Below, piece after piece: positions 34,152-46,170 of a DNA stretch of 64,000 nt. The notes below the pieces were generated by a model, which made no database searches, was not told where the DNA came from, and saw only the letters and a program-made list of their open reading frames with translations. Every line of letters starts with the position of its first letter. Positions within the stretch are counted from its first letter, which is position 1. The stretch comes from Isoetes taiwanensis (taxonomy: Eukaryota > Streptophyta > Lycopodiopsida > Isoetales > Isoetaceae): assembly GCA_021234155.1 (NCBI GenBank), contig JAJEKV010000027.1, forward strand, positions 1,639,109 through 1,703,108, read 5' to 3'. The position numbers and the translations under genes were made by a program.

Positions 34152-35215
34152 TTGCCTCGGGTGGTCTCATGGAATTGTCGGGGAGGCTTCCCTTGGCGAA
34201 GGGGCAGTCTCAACTCCGCTGGCAGCCAATATGGATCTCATCTTTCTCATGGAGACATGGGAGCATGCGGCACAAAGCACTACGACTTCAGGGTTACCAA
34301 CATTTCTGGATCTTCAATACAGCCGCAGACAGAGGGGGTCATGGTGGGGGTTGCTTGCTACTACCGGACAACCTTGGCACATACTCGTTACCCTCCGTAG
34401 GCAGACGGAACACAACCCGGTACTTTGTGGGTTCGTGTGCATAATACCGATTGGCAACCCTCTCTTTTCGGCCTTTGTTATTTCCCTCGCGCAGAGAGCA
34501 CCTTCTATCGTGAAGCCACTCCGTCTGCGGATAGGATGGACCCTTATGTCGATCTATATGATGACATACAACGGCAGAAGCGAGTTGGGTAGGGTCGTCC
34601 TTCTTGGGGATTTCAATGCACGGACGGAGTAGAGCAACCCATGAGACTTGATCCTCACGACGATGTCCGATGTCAGCCTACGCCCGCAGAGGCAACCCCG
34701 CCACGAGGATCGGGATACCCGACCCGTGTCACTTTCGCTTTGGAGTTGCTCCCGCTATGCGTATTTTGACTTGATAATTTGCAATGGCTCGTACAAAGTG
34801 GCCGCTTCTCCTGCACTGCGCACCTCACATGACAATCGTGGGGAGGGTCTAGTGTGGTGGACTATGTGCTCAGAAGGCGCAAGATACGCGATCTCATCGG
34901 TCGTTTTGGGTGGGGCACCGGTCGGGATGAGCCTCGCCATCCTCGATTCGCGATTGGATTATGAGCGGCCGGAGGACTACGCCGTAGATGCTCATGGATG
35001 CCCCGCCAAAGAATTTTGGCGGACCCCCACACTAGAGTGAGCCGGACCCGATTGGATGAAGCTATTACGGGATCACGTACGGACAGTGTTTTGGGAGTTC
35101 CCCCCCTCCCAGAAGCCGCCTTTCGGGGACAACAACTTTCCACGTGAATGGTGGTTTGATGCGGAGTGTAAAGAATGCAAGTCCTCGCGTCACGTATACG
35201 GATCCAGTGCGGCTT
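34152..35215 (+). pseudogene. LINE endonuclease and linker (GC-rich copy)
   Basis: VVSWNCRG at ~34160, MDLIFLMETWEHA at 34231, VVLLGDFNARTE ending ~34630, a YAYFDLIICNGS region (~34760), VWWTMCSEGARY where VVDYVL-type sequence is expected, and EWWFDAECKE at ~35150. Each motif is in a different frame from the next, so the domain is dead. The same motifs, less complete, appear on the minus strand at 10.7-11.9 kb. Confidence 0.82.
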
Positions 35216-35589
35216 GCGAGGCCACCACCACGCTATCGCCCCATCGGAAGGGAGACAAAGGCGGCGGTACCTTGCCGTGCACCGAGGGGAGATGTTCGGC
35301 CCGCTGGACACTCATCCTCGAACCTTTTGGCCTGGTGCTTGAAGGCGTGCTACAAAGGGACACCCGGCCGGGGAGCCTTGCGGCGGCTGACCCAAGGACG
35401 CCAGTAGGCCCATACCCCCAAGGATGGCCCCCCATTGGGGAGGAGGATGTTGTGGAGGGCCCTTGCGGGCGGCTATTAATGGGAAGGCAGCTCACCCCGG
35501 TATCGCGAGGCGGTTACTCAAATGGGTGCCGCCCACTACCCCCCGCGAGTGTTGCGGGATTGGTTCCCCCGATAATGGAGGCAAGGGTT

Positions 35590-36480
35590 GTCCCCATTGG
35601 AGGGCACGCAGCGCCAATTACCATCGATCATGGGGAAGTATTTGCCAAATCGTTGGCTGGCATTCTCGGCGGCGGTTGACCGGGGCGAGGGCAAACAGAT
35701 GCAAACCCACACAAGGGCTTTAGATTGCCGTCCTAACGATTGACCATATCTTTTCGGGCATCGATTGAAGGCAACAAACCATCGGGCGGGACTTGTATTT
35801 GCGTTGTGGACCAAGGGCTTCGAGTGGTCCCCCGGGAAAATTCAGGACTAGGCATCAACTGGGCTGGACTCCGTAATGCCATATAATGCCATATCTGGAT
35901 GAGTTGTTTTGGTAGGATCGACCCGACGGGCCAAGCATTCACCGGTAGTATCGGGTCCGGGGCTGCCCCCTCTCACCAACACTTTGGCCTCTACATTGAC
36001 CGGTTAGAGCCCGGCTTCGAAAGCATGTGGGGATGGTATACAAATTTTGCAGGTCATCCGCCAAATTTCATTTATGCGATGATGCTGGACCTTCCGCCCA
36101 CACCCCGTGGCTACATGCACCATCTCGATGTGTCTCTAGACATTCTCGCCAGCACAGACATGCCAAGTGAATCGCCCAAGACTGTGGTGGTTCTCATATC
36201 CTCTTCACGCCACCCCACGCCCCGCGACCACATATCGAAAGGACGTACCTGTGGAGGTCACCACCTACAAGTACCTAGGGGTGAGTTCCCTCCTCGCCTC
36301 ATGGGAGACGCCCATCCGGCCATGGGTGAGCTCGCCAGGCTGGAGTTTTATGCCAGCGCGGCAACAGCCACCGTGCAGAGCTCTGCGATTGGGGCCATCA
36401 ATACATCTGTTCCGGTCGCAGCCCGCCATGCATCGCGATCGAGTTTGGCCCGATGCGTCTCTTTGGCGACACAGAAAATG
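35590..36480 (+). pseudogene. LINE reverse transcriptase remnant (GC-rich copy)
   Basis: The order fits an RT: a SFGRIDPTG segment, LYIDRLEPGFES.WG (after motif B), PPNFIYAMMLDL where the catalytic IYADDL box is expected, a PTPRGYMHHLDV helix, KTVVVLISS, and in another frame VEVTTYKYLG. The Asp-Asp pair is replaced by Met-Met, so it is catalytically dead irrespective of frameshifts. Confidence 0.72.
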
Positions 36481-37425
36481 ACTTAAGGCGGTCACGGGAA
36501 GGCATTTTTTGGCCGCGCACGCAGGGTGAAACCTTCGGTCCCCTATCGGTCTGGCGGCAGGAACTGGATTCTTACCACTTTAGCTGGGGCATCCCTTGAT
36601 AGACACATCGTCACTTTCTAAAGTGGAGTTAATATGGGTGATGCTCGGCCTCGCGACTCGGCTTACGCTGCGGGCAATGGGTCCGGCAGCTGTAAGCCCG
36701 TGGGCCCGCTGAGGCAAGAGACTGGTTCTGGCTGCATGGAAGGTGCAGAGCACGATGTGTGTAGGTGGGACACAGTAGGCCGATCGTGATGTGCCTGGCG
36801 GAATAGCCTGACGCTGTTTTGCGCAAGCTCTACCGCCTAGGAGTGTGTCAAACGCCCACATAAGGAGCACATCAAATCTCGCATTGGCCCGGCCCGTGAT
36901 CTCTACCGCTGCCTTCAGCGCCCCAAAAGCGCAGCACTCATTGCCTCCATTCGCGACAGTGCCCCACCATCTCCCTCGATCGTAGACGCGTGTGGATTGG
37001 GAGCCCCGCCAGATGTGCCTCGCTGCCGCCAAACGGTGCCATTGAAGATGAGTCTCACACTTTCCAGAGGTGCCGTGATCTGGCCGATCCGGGCCGACAT
37101 TTTACGGTCGGACTTGCCCCCTACATTTGCTGATGAACACACCGGCCAAGACGCTCCTAGGGGTCGCATATATTGGCGAGGTAACCGGATTCATGAGCCC
37201 ACCTTTTGCCTCACTGCCGGCTCTCGGCCGACGCACTATGGGTAATGCGCATATGAGTGTATATATATTTGTGTGTTTTGTATTTTCAGATATTGGAACA
37301 GTTTGTCACAGGCTGATTGCCGCCACGGTTTTTCCTCAAACCCTTCGACGGGGTTTAACTGGTAGTAATCCGCTTGCTGCGCTTTTGTATTGGGTCCCAT
37401 AGACCGATTGGTCTCCACCTTCCTA

Positions 37426-37448
37426 CCTTCCTTCCTTCCTTCCTTCCA
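37426..37448 (+). repeat. (CTTC)n microsatellite
   Basis: About five consecutive CTTC units lie between the GC-rich LINE and the right copy of the flanking direct repeat. Confidence 0.9.
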
Positions 37449-37481
37449 ACAGGAGGTGCTTTTGGGAGAATATTTAAAAAA

Positions 37482-37579
37482 GGTTCTTATGACAGAAGCT
37501 TGCAAGATTACAACAAGTTGCTATGCAACTACGGTATCAATTTGGAGCTATTGCTTGTTAACTATTGCAAACAATACCT
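37482..37579 (+). repeat. Right copy of the diverged direct repeat
   Basis: Partner of 32552-32647 (see there). It has the same orientation and lies just outside the right edge of the GC-rich block. Confidence 0.7.
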
Positions 37580-38138
37580 AAATACGTTTTTATTTATTCT
37601 AGCCACAACATCTAGTCATAGATAATGTCCAAATGAGGCTTCACGATCGAGAAGAGACTGCTTAGAATTAAAATGCTAGCTTTTCCTCTATAGCTTCTTT
37701 ATTGTCGAGCAACCTTCACCCCACATTTTCATTTCCTTGATCACGCTCATTATCTAACATTGTTACTACAATTTTACATGATGTAAGAATTGGTAGCCTT
37801 TGTGCAAGTATTAGAATTGGTATAATACAAGATTTGGCATGCAAAATACAACAATGCCTAGGGTTATACTTTTTTTTTATTGTGATGACATTTGTTGTTG
37901 CCCCTAACTCTATTGCCACCCTTAATGAACAGTAGCAATAGTCACCAATCGATTATGCAACTTGCAACACCAACTGATTGTGAACATTACTTGTATCACC
38001 ATGAATTGCCATGGTCTACAACAAACAAATAATTTGCTGCCATGTCAAGTTTGTAGTGTGAAGTGGTTAGCACTGCTAGTAATAATGTAATGATAAATTT
38101 TCAAGCGTACAAGAAGAAAGTCATATATGAAAGTTTGG

Positions 38139-38332
38139 TAGTTTTCCCTGAAAGGGAAAACTACCAAAATACCCCTATGAGTTTGTGTAATTACCAATAT
38201 ACCCCTATGAGTTTCAAAATTACCAAAATGCCCTTGTGTATAGTAGGTGTGTAGGGGCATTTTGGTAATTTTAAAACTCATAAGGGCATTTTGGTAATTA
38301 CATAAACTCATAGGGGTAGTTTGGTAGTTTTT
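38139..38332. repeat. Long foldback (hairpin) element
   Basis: The left arm 38157-38240 and right arm 38250-38332 are reverse complements at roughly 90% by eye over ~84 bp, with a ~9 base loop. Each arm is built from repeated words such as CCCCTATGAGTTT and AATTACCAAAATGCCC. A smaller perfect hairpin (TAGTTTTCCCT/AGGGAAAACTA) abuts the left arm at 38139-38164. An RNA from either strand would form a long double-stranded stem. It may be a MITE or a small-RNA precursor. Confidence 0.85.
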
Positions 38333-38340
38333 GCTATATG

Positions 38341-41300
38341 AAATGCACGCATAGTTGAAACAAATGCCTTGATCGCCGTTTGCAACAATATCAACTTTTT
38401 TGTGCAGAGATGATAATCTATGATTAATAAGATATACAGACAAAGGAGATGTATATAGCTTAAATCTTTTTTGGGTTGTCCGAAGGGCAAACCCTTGGGA
38501 GGGTAGCCCTTAAGCTCGAAATATCGCCAAAGGCCTATTTTTTTGGACATTTGCATTTTTTTCCACTAATGTTGAGTAGCGTCAATTAGGAGTGGTGCCA
38601 ATAACATATCCCCATCTTGTCTACAGAATTTTCTCCCTCCACCCATAAGTTAGCCTACTTCACTAAATGATGGATTCTTGGCTTCGCCCCCATGCAAATT
38701 CCGTTCTTGGTAATTATTCTTGGTGTGATTTACATTTTTATTGTTGATGATAAACAGCTTGACCTTTCTCTTGTCAAGACACATACGCCAATGTCTGGTA
38801 ACATGTATTCATTATGTGAGTATTACGCTTACAATTGTGTCTAGAGACTTAAGAGATATAAATTGCAAACCCAAATTTTGCTTGAGCAAAAAGTATATAT
38901 TCCATTCCGTGACAAATGAAAGAGTCGCCAAAGTTGATATAACTCAAATTGAAGCCCAGAAAAAAATCGCGACATAACTAATAAAAAAAATTAAGATTTG
39001 CCTTACATTCTAAATTACACCTATGAAAACCTGCTTGGGAGGAGGGTGATGGAATATCCTTTTGATACCATTGAATGTACCAAATCAATGGCTCAAGTTA
39101 AAAATCTTACCACGTTGGATGACTCAGATTGAAAATCCTGCTGCGTTTTGCGAGTTAGATAGAGGCTGCTTTGTCGTCGATTGTCGTGAAAGTGCGTTAG
39201 GGGGGCAATCCGATCATCCAATGTGCTTGTGATGCTCCGTTGACTTCTGAAATGTGTGGAATATCAGGAGCAGACCCGTCCGACAGAAGTTCACCTGTAC
39301 TGTGCAAGGTTTAGTTGTTTGGAAGAGCCCTTTAGGGTTGTGAGGAAAGATGCTGGTGAATTTCGTGTGTTCAAGGCCAATGCTAGTCATATGTTGCCTG
39401 TGTGAAAATGAGTAATATTGCTCTCCGTCTTTTATAAGCTTGGTTCTTAGCTTGTAATGATATAAGTTCTCATGTAGAATACTAAAATGCCATCTTACAT
39501 TTAGATCCACATGGGTTTTGTTCAGTACATTTTATGCATTGTTGCGTGTATCTTACTAGCAATGGCTGAGAAAACTCACTAACCATTCTGGATTTGGGTA
39601 GATAGTGTTGTTGTTGCCATGGTTGGAAAAGACTACTTTGCAATCGCTAGCGATCGAAGGTTGGGCGTTTAGTTTCAGACAATTGCTACCGAATTGTTCT
39701 CTCTCGCCTTGCTACAGATATGCAAAGAGTGCAAGTGACTTGCATGTCTTGGCCTTTCTTTATTTGGAGCTTAATAGCTTGATGCCTGCATTTTCTCAGG
39801 CATCAAAGACTGCAGTTTCGACATAAGCTTTATCAATTAAAAGAAGAGAGGGACATGCAACCTAACACTTTTGCAAATCTTGTTTCTTCAATGTTATACG
39901 AGAAAAGGTTGGTTTTGAGTAATAAATTTTATTACTCGAATCACTAAATAGTTGAGCTGGAAAGGACAAAGCCGGGCGTGCCCAAAACTTTCCTGGCATC
40001 TACTCATCTCGCTAATTCACAAAAGCCGAATTGCCAAACCGAATACACGTAGAGCCGCGGGTCACGCTAAGATTGCCAATTCGCGCTAGGCATGTTTTAA
40101 CATGAATATGATATTTACAATTTAGGAATGGATGTCACAAGTTAGTTGTGTTGTAGGGTTTAGTAATGTGCATATATATTGAAGGTAAATAGCACATCAT
40201 GCATGTGTGACGACTATGACATCATGCATGTCTTCGTTCTCGAGGCAATGTGCATAGTTCTCTCCTATCCCCCTCTCTCCGACCCATATGATAGATGATC
40301 TATATCTTATGATGACCATGTGAAGTACTAGCATTGCATTTGCCATCATGATAAGTGGCCCTGGATGAACGAGCAGAAGCATGTTGTCATTATTCTTAAG
40401 CACATTTTGGTATCTCTAGTACCATATAGTGGCAAGTAGCATAGTGCAATGACTGTGTATGCCAAAAGGACCCCCTCCACATGGCATAATGCCGCACATA
40501 TTCAAAGGTTTAGAGACTTTGCTATAACTTTGTAAGCAACGATTATACATGACTACCAGAGAGCCAAAACAAATAAACAATTAGTATGAAACAATTTAGA
40601 GGAATTACCAAACTGCAATAAGTGTTGCTATTATTGAAATCCATGTAATTTAAGGCATAACGGACATAAGGCAAACTGTGCAGCAAATATGATAATGCAG
40701 TATCTTAGCTTCAAGTGACCGCCATTGAGTATGGCTATGTATTATATGGATTTCCTTGCTGTGACCATGTATACAATATCTATCCCAATTTCAATGATGA
40801 TTTGGGAGAGAATGACAAGCCAAAGATCAAGGTTCGAGCCAAATATATACTGCCCCAATTCATGGTACTGGTCAAACTTGGTAATTGGGAAATAGGTCGT
40901 TAATACTTTTGCTAAACATCTATGTTCATATGAGCAAGGTAATTATCTACGTAGAAGATTCTTTTATTGGAACCCACAGAAATGCTGCATAGATTCAAGC
41001 AATGAAGTGCACGTCTCCTCTCACTAGAAATATACATATAGAATTCCAATTATACGTATAGAATTCCAATCATTCTTTTCTTCTCTCCTTCTTATTTGTC
41101 TACCAAATCTGTCCATTATTGGACCTACATCAATTTTCCATGCAGTTCGATAAATGAAGCTAATAGATTGCGCATCTCGATGACATCGTCATATTCTATG
41201 CATGGCCAACTTTATTATACCTTTGAGCTTCTCGCAACATTTGATCTTAAGGGCATCAAGTCAGACTCGCTCACTCTTTCAAGTTTCTTGACAATTTGCG

Positions 41301-41637
41301 GCAATAATGCATCCATTCACAGGTAATACAGCATTATGAGGTCATTGACCTCGATTTTGAGTTCAAGCATCTAAATTGTGCTTCTTGTCGAGCTAAACCT
41401 TTAAATTCGGCTTCCCTTCCTTAGCACTCTCTAGTTTCATACTCGTGTTTGCTGTTCCTTTCGTTCCTACCTATGACTTGCTTCTCATGTTTATCTTTAC
41501 TTTCATTACCAACATACATTTCCATTCTTTAAACAACTGTTAAGAATGCCTACATTTTCTCTTAGAGGGCAACCCTCCATTATATTAGCAACTTGTTTTT
41601 TATGAGGAGGTTAACGTCCCCTTCAAGGGGTTTATGC
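38341..41637. other. AT-rich, no gene recognised
   Basis: Only short frames occur here. None has a recognisable motif, and I see no RNA gene. Confidence 0.5.
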
Positions 41638-41678
41638 AAAATAACCCTCGAGGCCATTAGGCCGAGAGGGTTATTTTT
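41638..41678. repeat. Short perfect-arm hairpin
   Basis: AAATAACCCTC..GGCC / GGCC..GAGGGTTATTT forms a stem of ~17 pairs with one small interruption and a 4-base loop. It lies ~240 bp left of the large repeat-bounded element. No T-run follows that would make it a terminator, and its role is unknown. Confidence 0.7.
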
Positions 41679-41917
41679 GATTGGAAAAAAGAATAAAAAA
41701 AGGACGGTGGCTAGGGTTTCACTGTTTACATTGTTTACACAGAGTTTTTTGATGCAGATCCGGCCAAGGTTTAGCGGCCGTTCAAGGCCTGGGAAGGGCG
41801 ATTCAGCCCAAAAGCAAGGGTAAGCAAGCCAGAGGCGCTGTTTTTCCAAGCGCAGGCCAGTATTATATACGATTCTTTTTGTTTTATTGTTTCTTTGCAA
41901 AGATTGCTTGTTTCTAC

Positions 41918-44235
41918 CTTTTTTTTTTTTTTTTTTTTTTAAATGCTTGTCTTTTTGTATTGCACAATTGACGGGTGTTATTTAGTGGTCGGACTTGAAA
42001 TCCATTGGCAATATGGCCCATGGGTTTTTCATACATGGTTAATGTATGATTTTGCACTAGATCATGGACTTGGTTAATGGTATAGGGTAAGAATAGTGCC
42101 TATGGAAATATGTGGAGTTAAATCAATATCATTGTACAACGGTTGGTATTTAAGTCTGAATATTATATAACAAAAATTGCTGTAAGCTCGATTTTAGGGT
42201 ACTGAAAATCCGGCGCTTTACTGGTGCTCTACACAAGCCTTGTTAGGTCCACGACTACTAGGCTATGGCTTTTGACAACGGATGGATATGAACCCGTGGG
42301 AGACATCAAATCCTGGTACAGTATAAAGTTACTTAAGGTTAGGCGATCTGACTTTTGAATTACGGTTGCTATAAGATTAAGGCTTCGACATGTAAAATAG
42401 GCCTGAATATAAGATAAGCTTGCTGCTATGGCCTAGATTCCCATGGATTTGATGCACTGGTTATACGTGCTGTAGTGTTGCATCTATTACCCTAATAGTA
42501 CAGAAAAATGGGAGGGAATAAATGCAATATGCCTGAATATCATAGGGAATTCGATTCAGACGGATACCCTGTTAGTTCCGATGAAGAAAGCCTTCTAGAG
42601 GAGGAGTGGCTTGCAAAAGAATTTTGTGCTTGTCTTGTAATCGATAAGCCTGTGGAAGGTAATATGGATTCAGGGAGCTATGCCGGATCTAAGCGCCCTT
42701 GGTCTTACAATCAAGGTTCTGGAGTTCAGAGACAGGGATATGTGAATAAGTATAATGGTGAAGGGCATAAGCAGACTGGCGCCAACCTCAGGAATCGGGT
42801 CCCTGATGCACAGGATGATGACCTTGAATATGATAATGAAGACATTCAGGTTTGATTGATCTGAAGTGTAGTATGTTTAAAATTATTTCATAGAGTACTC
42901 TTTCCTGCATGTTTTATACTTATCTTGGACCAGGAAGCAGTGATGATTAATTTACATGGCCCTATGTATGAGAATATAGAGGGTGTACTGTATTCTGGAA
43001 CTAGTATCCCGAACTTAAGATTCCTTTGTAAACTTTGTTTGCTTCATGCTGGGTTTTGCTGTACCACATGAAATGTAGGCGTATCACTTAAAGTTTATAC
43101 TTCTGTTGTATTAGACTACGTACAGTTGCATCTTTTATTTAGCATGGAGTGGATTTGGGGTAAAAAGGCTACAATAGGCGATCAGCGAAGAGCTGAGAAA
43201 CCTAATGTACCTTTTGGCCCCTCACTCATTACCAAATTCTTGCTAATGTTGTGTTGGTTGGCTGCAGGTACCGGTTTCTCCTTTTATTGTGGTTTTTTTA
43301 CTTTCAAGTTCATATCTGGCTAAAGATGGAAGTAATAGCAATGGGAGTTCTATATTGAAACTATCCTCAATACTGCAAACGGTTTTCATTTGGAAAAAGG
43401 GAAGAGATACCTATCTTGTGATGCTGATTTGACATTTTGATCGATCTGTGCTGTTGTCTAAGTTGTGGAATTTTTCTTACATATGATACATACTGAATGA
43501 TTATATGTTTGGTTTATATTTCTATGGTACTATGCTATGGTTATAGGCATATAGTATTGGCAGTATGTTATGCTACTTCTTTTACCCTTGAACTATAAGG
43601 TGTAGCAGTGATTTTCATACTCAATATGCTGAAATAGTTATGGGCCCGTTGGCTGCCTGTTATTAAAAGGCTTTGTTGACAGTATAAGTTTACTTTTACT
43701 TCACTCTTTCACTGGTATTGATTGAGTGTACATTTTCGAGTTATTGAATACAATATTATATGGTTTTGTTTACAGTACTGTTTGGTGTTTAGTTTGATGC
43801 CGTAGCTTTGAACACTGTTTATTTATACATCTTTGTTGTATATCAATAACTATGCTAATGGATCAAGATATAGCAGTGTACTATGTTTATCCTAAATTCT
43901 TTTTTAGAAAATATAAGGAGTGATCTTTTATTTTTTAAGGCTGCATCAGTACTAAGTTTAAGGTGGCTGATGAACTACTGTTGAAATACTTTAAATTCTT
44001 TCCAGTTTGGATATCACTTGTGTCTAAAGAACCAGTTAAATTGTTTTATGACCTACTGTGGCTTAGTCTCGAGTTATGAACTAGTGCTATAGATTAAATG
44101 GTTGATGTCCTAAGGAAGTAGGTGCCATCATGGAATATTCCAAGTATGGGCTGATAATACTACATATGGGATTGACCATTGTAGATGTCATGGCTAGTGG
44201 GCTTTTGCTAAGGCTAGTGTGGACTGGATTTTTTT
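41918..44235 (+). repeat. Left 2.3 kb direct repeat (pseudo-LTR-like)
   Basis: It matches 54226-56757 at high identity, from a T-run followed by AAATGCTTGTC to GTGTGGACTGGATTTTTTT. It contains an open first exon (42508-42852) and most of intron 1. It lacks the ~250 bp TIR insert of the right copy and has ~30 bp near 43590 that the right copy has lost. Confidence 0.95.
42508..42852 (+). pseudogene. First exon of the RT-element protein
   Basis: This 115-codon open frame starts MGGNKCNMPEYHREFDSDG and is acidic, then Gln/Asn/Gly-rich, ending DLEYDNEDIQ at a possible donor (CAG/GTTTGA). No domain is recognised. The likely next exon begins at 44371 after a TACAG acceptor, giving a ~1.5 kb intron. 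The right-repeat copy of this exon is broken at its N-terminal end, while this one is fully open, as expected for the copy used for expression. Confidence 0.55.
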
Positions 44236-44370
44236 AGGAACTTCAGTTCCCTGGTCTTACCAGGGTCACCGAAATTTGGGACTCAAGTATTTAATGTTGT
44301 AGCATTAGGGTATTTGCAGTATGAGCTATTTACTTTTATGATTATTGCCGACCATCATTGTACTGTATAC

Positions 44371-45940
44371 AGGATACAGAAACGACCTTTGAGACTGTGT
44401 TACCTACATGGAACAAAGAACTCACAGCTCTCGGATATGGTTACTTCAAATCTGAAGTGCCAAACTATGCGGTGCAGAGTATATTGTGCTGCATCAAACA
44501 GATCAGGGCCCATGAGTATATTATACAAAAGGAGACTGCCAGAGGTCCGGAACAATATTCTGCTATTTTACATCTTGGTTTTAATCAATGGGTTAAGGCG
44601 TTTCCAACAATCAACAAGGCTGGCAGTGACGTTGACAAGATTGTCAAGGTTATTGATGAACTGTATAGTAATCTGCCTGATTTGATTTATCAATGGACTG
44701 ATGAGGAGGACAAAGTATTTAGTTGGTCTTAAAGCTCTTGAAAAGGCTAATAAGATCAATGCCAAAACTAGTCTTGGTCAAAGCGCGCAAAGATCTTTGA
44801 ATGATGCAAGGTTATTGGATGAACCCGGATGAGAATGACCCCTTTGAATCATGGACCCACGAGGGAGGACAAATAACAAGATAGTGGGCTAATCAATATC
44901 AATAAAACTAAGAATCCGGATGGACGGATGAGGTGACATTGATGCTTTTGAGTTTACTTTAAACAACTGCCTTAACTTTTCTATAATTCCTGAGCACCTT
45001 GTGGAGAACCATGCTCTTTTATGTAATCAAGGGATTTGGAGGACCAAGAATTTTGGTGCACTTGCTCCTATCAGCAAAGATACATGGATCCTACTTGGTG
45101 ACCTGACTAAGGACCAGATTTCTGCTGCTAATACTGCTGCGATGAGGTTGGAGAAATTTGTGAACAAAGAAGAGATCAAGTGCAATGTGGATACTCGTTT
45201 TTTTGATAAAACGTGCACCAAGAGTAAGTTTATGTATGTTAGCCAGAAGGGGCACATGGCATACCCTAATATTGGCAGAGACGAATTTTATCTGAAAAGA
45301 ATATGGAGGACTCTATGCCCCTATATTAAATGTGTCTGTGAAGACAAAGACAAAAAGAAAAATAAGAAAACAGCATGTCGGGACAATATGACATGGCTGG
45401 ATCACGGGGTCTGGTATATGTTAAATAATTTGGATACTCTTTATCCTGACATGTCTGATGCTGCACAAATGGTTTCATTCAGGGGCTTCCTCAAAGGCCC
45501 TCTGAAGGCTAGTATCATGGCATTTATTGCATACTTGGATGTAAGGGAGACTTTAATCCATATGACCATGAAGTTGGCAGCTGATCCTTGGTCGGATCTG
45601 AAGCTGAACCTTGGCAGATGCAAAATGGTGGATATATGCGAAAAGACTATTAAACCCATTTCTTTCCTGAAGGATATGGGTCAAGCTGCTAGCAACAATA
45701 CTAGCAGAACCACTAGTAAGATTTCTGCTAGCACATCCTGGCAGTAAGTTGAGCAGTATCACAAGACCACCAAGGAGGACTACAAAGCCTATGACTGATG
45801 TTCCTGCTAGTTCAGATAGTACATCCATTGAATGCATTGGCACACAAATCCCTGCTGGACATTCAGTCACCAAGAACAAAAGCACTGACACTCGTGGGAA
45901 GGCTACTGCTGGAGGGATTGAACTGGACTACTCAACATGA
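44371..45940 (+). pseudogene. N-terminal region of the RT-element protein, frameshifted
   Basis: Frames 44371-44731 (TTFETVLPTWNKEL...), ~44714-44820 (LKALEKANKINAKTSLGQ), 45001-45747 and 45749-45940 read as one protein interrupted by a few indels. 45001-45747 contains FFDKTCTKSKFMYVSQKG, a KKKNKK basic patch and the pattern LGRCKMVDICEKTI. The end is Ser/Thr-rich and meets a GTATGT donor at ~45948. I do not recognise a named domain; position suggests a nucleic-acid-binding N-terminal part. Confidence 0.55.
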
Positions 45941-46170
45941 TTACGTGGTATGTTATTACCTTTTTCATAATCTTACACTGATTTTATGCATTATAGTCTA
46001 TACTCTAAAAAGAAACCGGGTAGCTCTATGATTAATCCACTCTGCTACTACAGACCATTGCCACTTGGCCTTTCTTAAAGAAAATCCACTACCATTTGGT
46101 GTGGTAAAGCCAGAAGTTAGCTTTTGTTTTTTTGTTTTACTAGTATTAAAATTATGTTTATGATGCAGCT

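Larger units (their letters stand above)
32940..37240 (+). mobile_element. GC-rich, decayed LINE (same family as 10.5-12.8 kb)
   Basis: Base composition rises sharply to GC-rich here and drops again at both ends. On the plus strand come an ORF1-like region (33.0-34.1 kb), an endonuclease starting VVSWNCRG (34160) with FLMETWEHA and LLGDFNART, an EWWFDAECKE linker (35145) and an RT remnant (35.6-36.4 kb). Frames change every few hundred bases. The long open frames on both strands are mostly by-products of high GC, not genes. Confidence 0.82.

Noticed and set aside
33150-37170. Numerous long open frames on both strands as real genes
   Set aside because: They arise from high GC and lack consistent domains. 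The motifs that are present (endonuclease, RT) jump between frames, as in a decayed LINE.
43965-43995. CTGATGA...GAAA, resembling a hammerhead ribozyme core, inside the large repeat (also in the right copy)
   Set aside because: Stem II would need a bulge, and I found no complementary stem I or properly placed cleavage triplet. A core-like word by chance in 64 kb is plausible.
41918-44235. The large direct repeats as ordinary LTRs
   Set aside because: They carry a coding first exon and an intron, lack TG...CA termini, and no primer-binding site or polypurine tract is seen at the inner edges.
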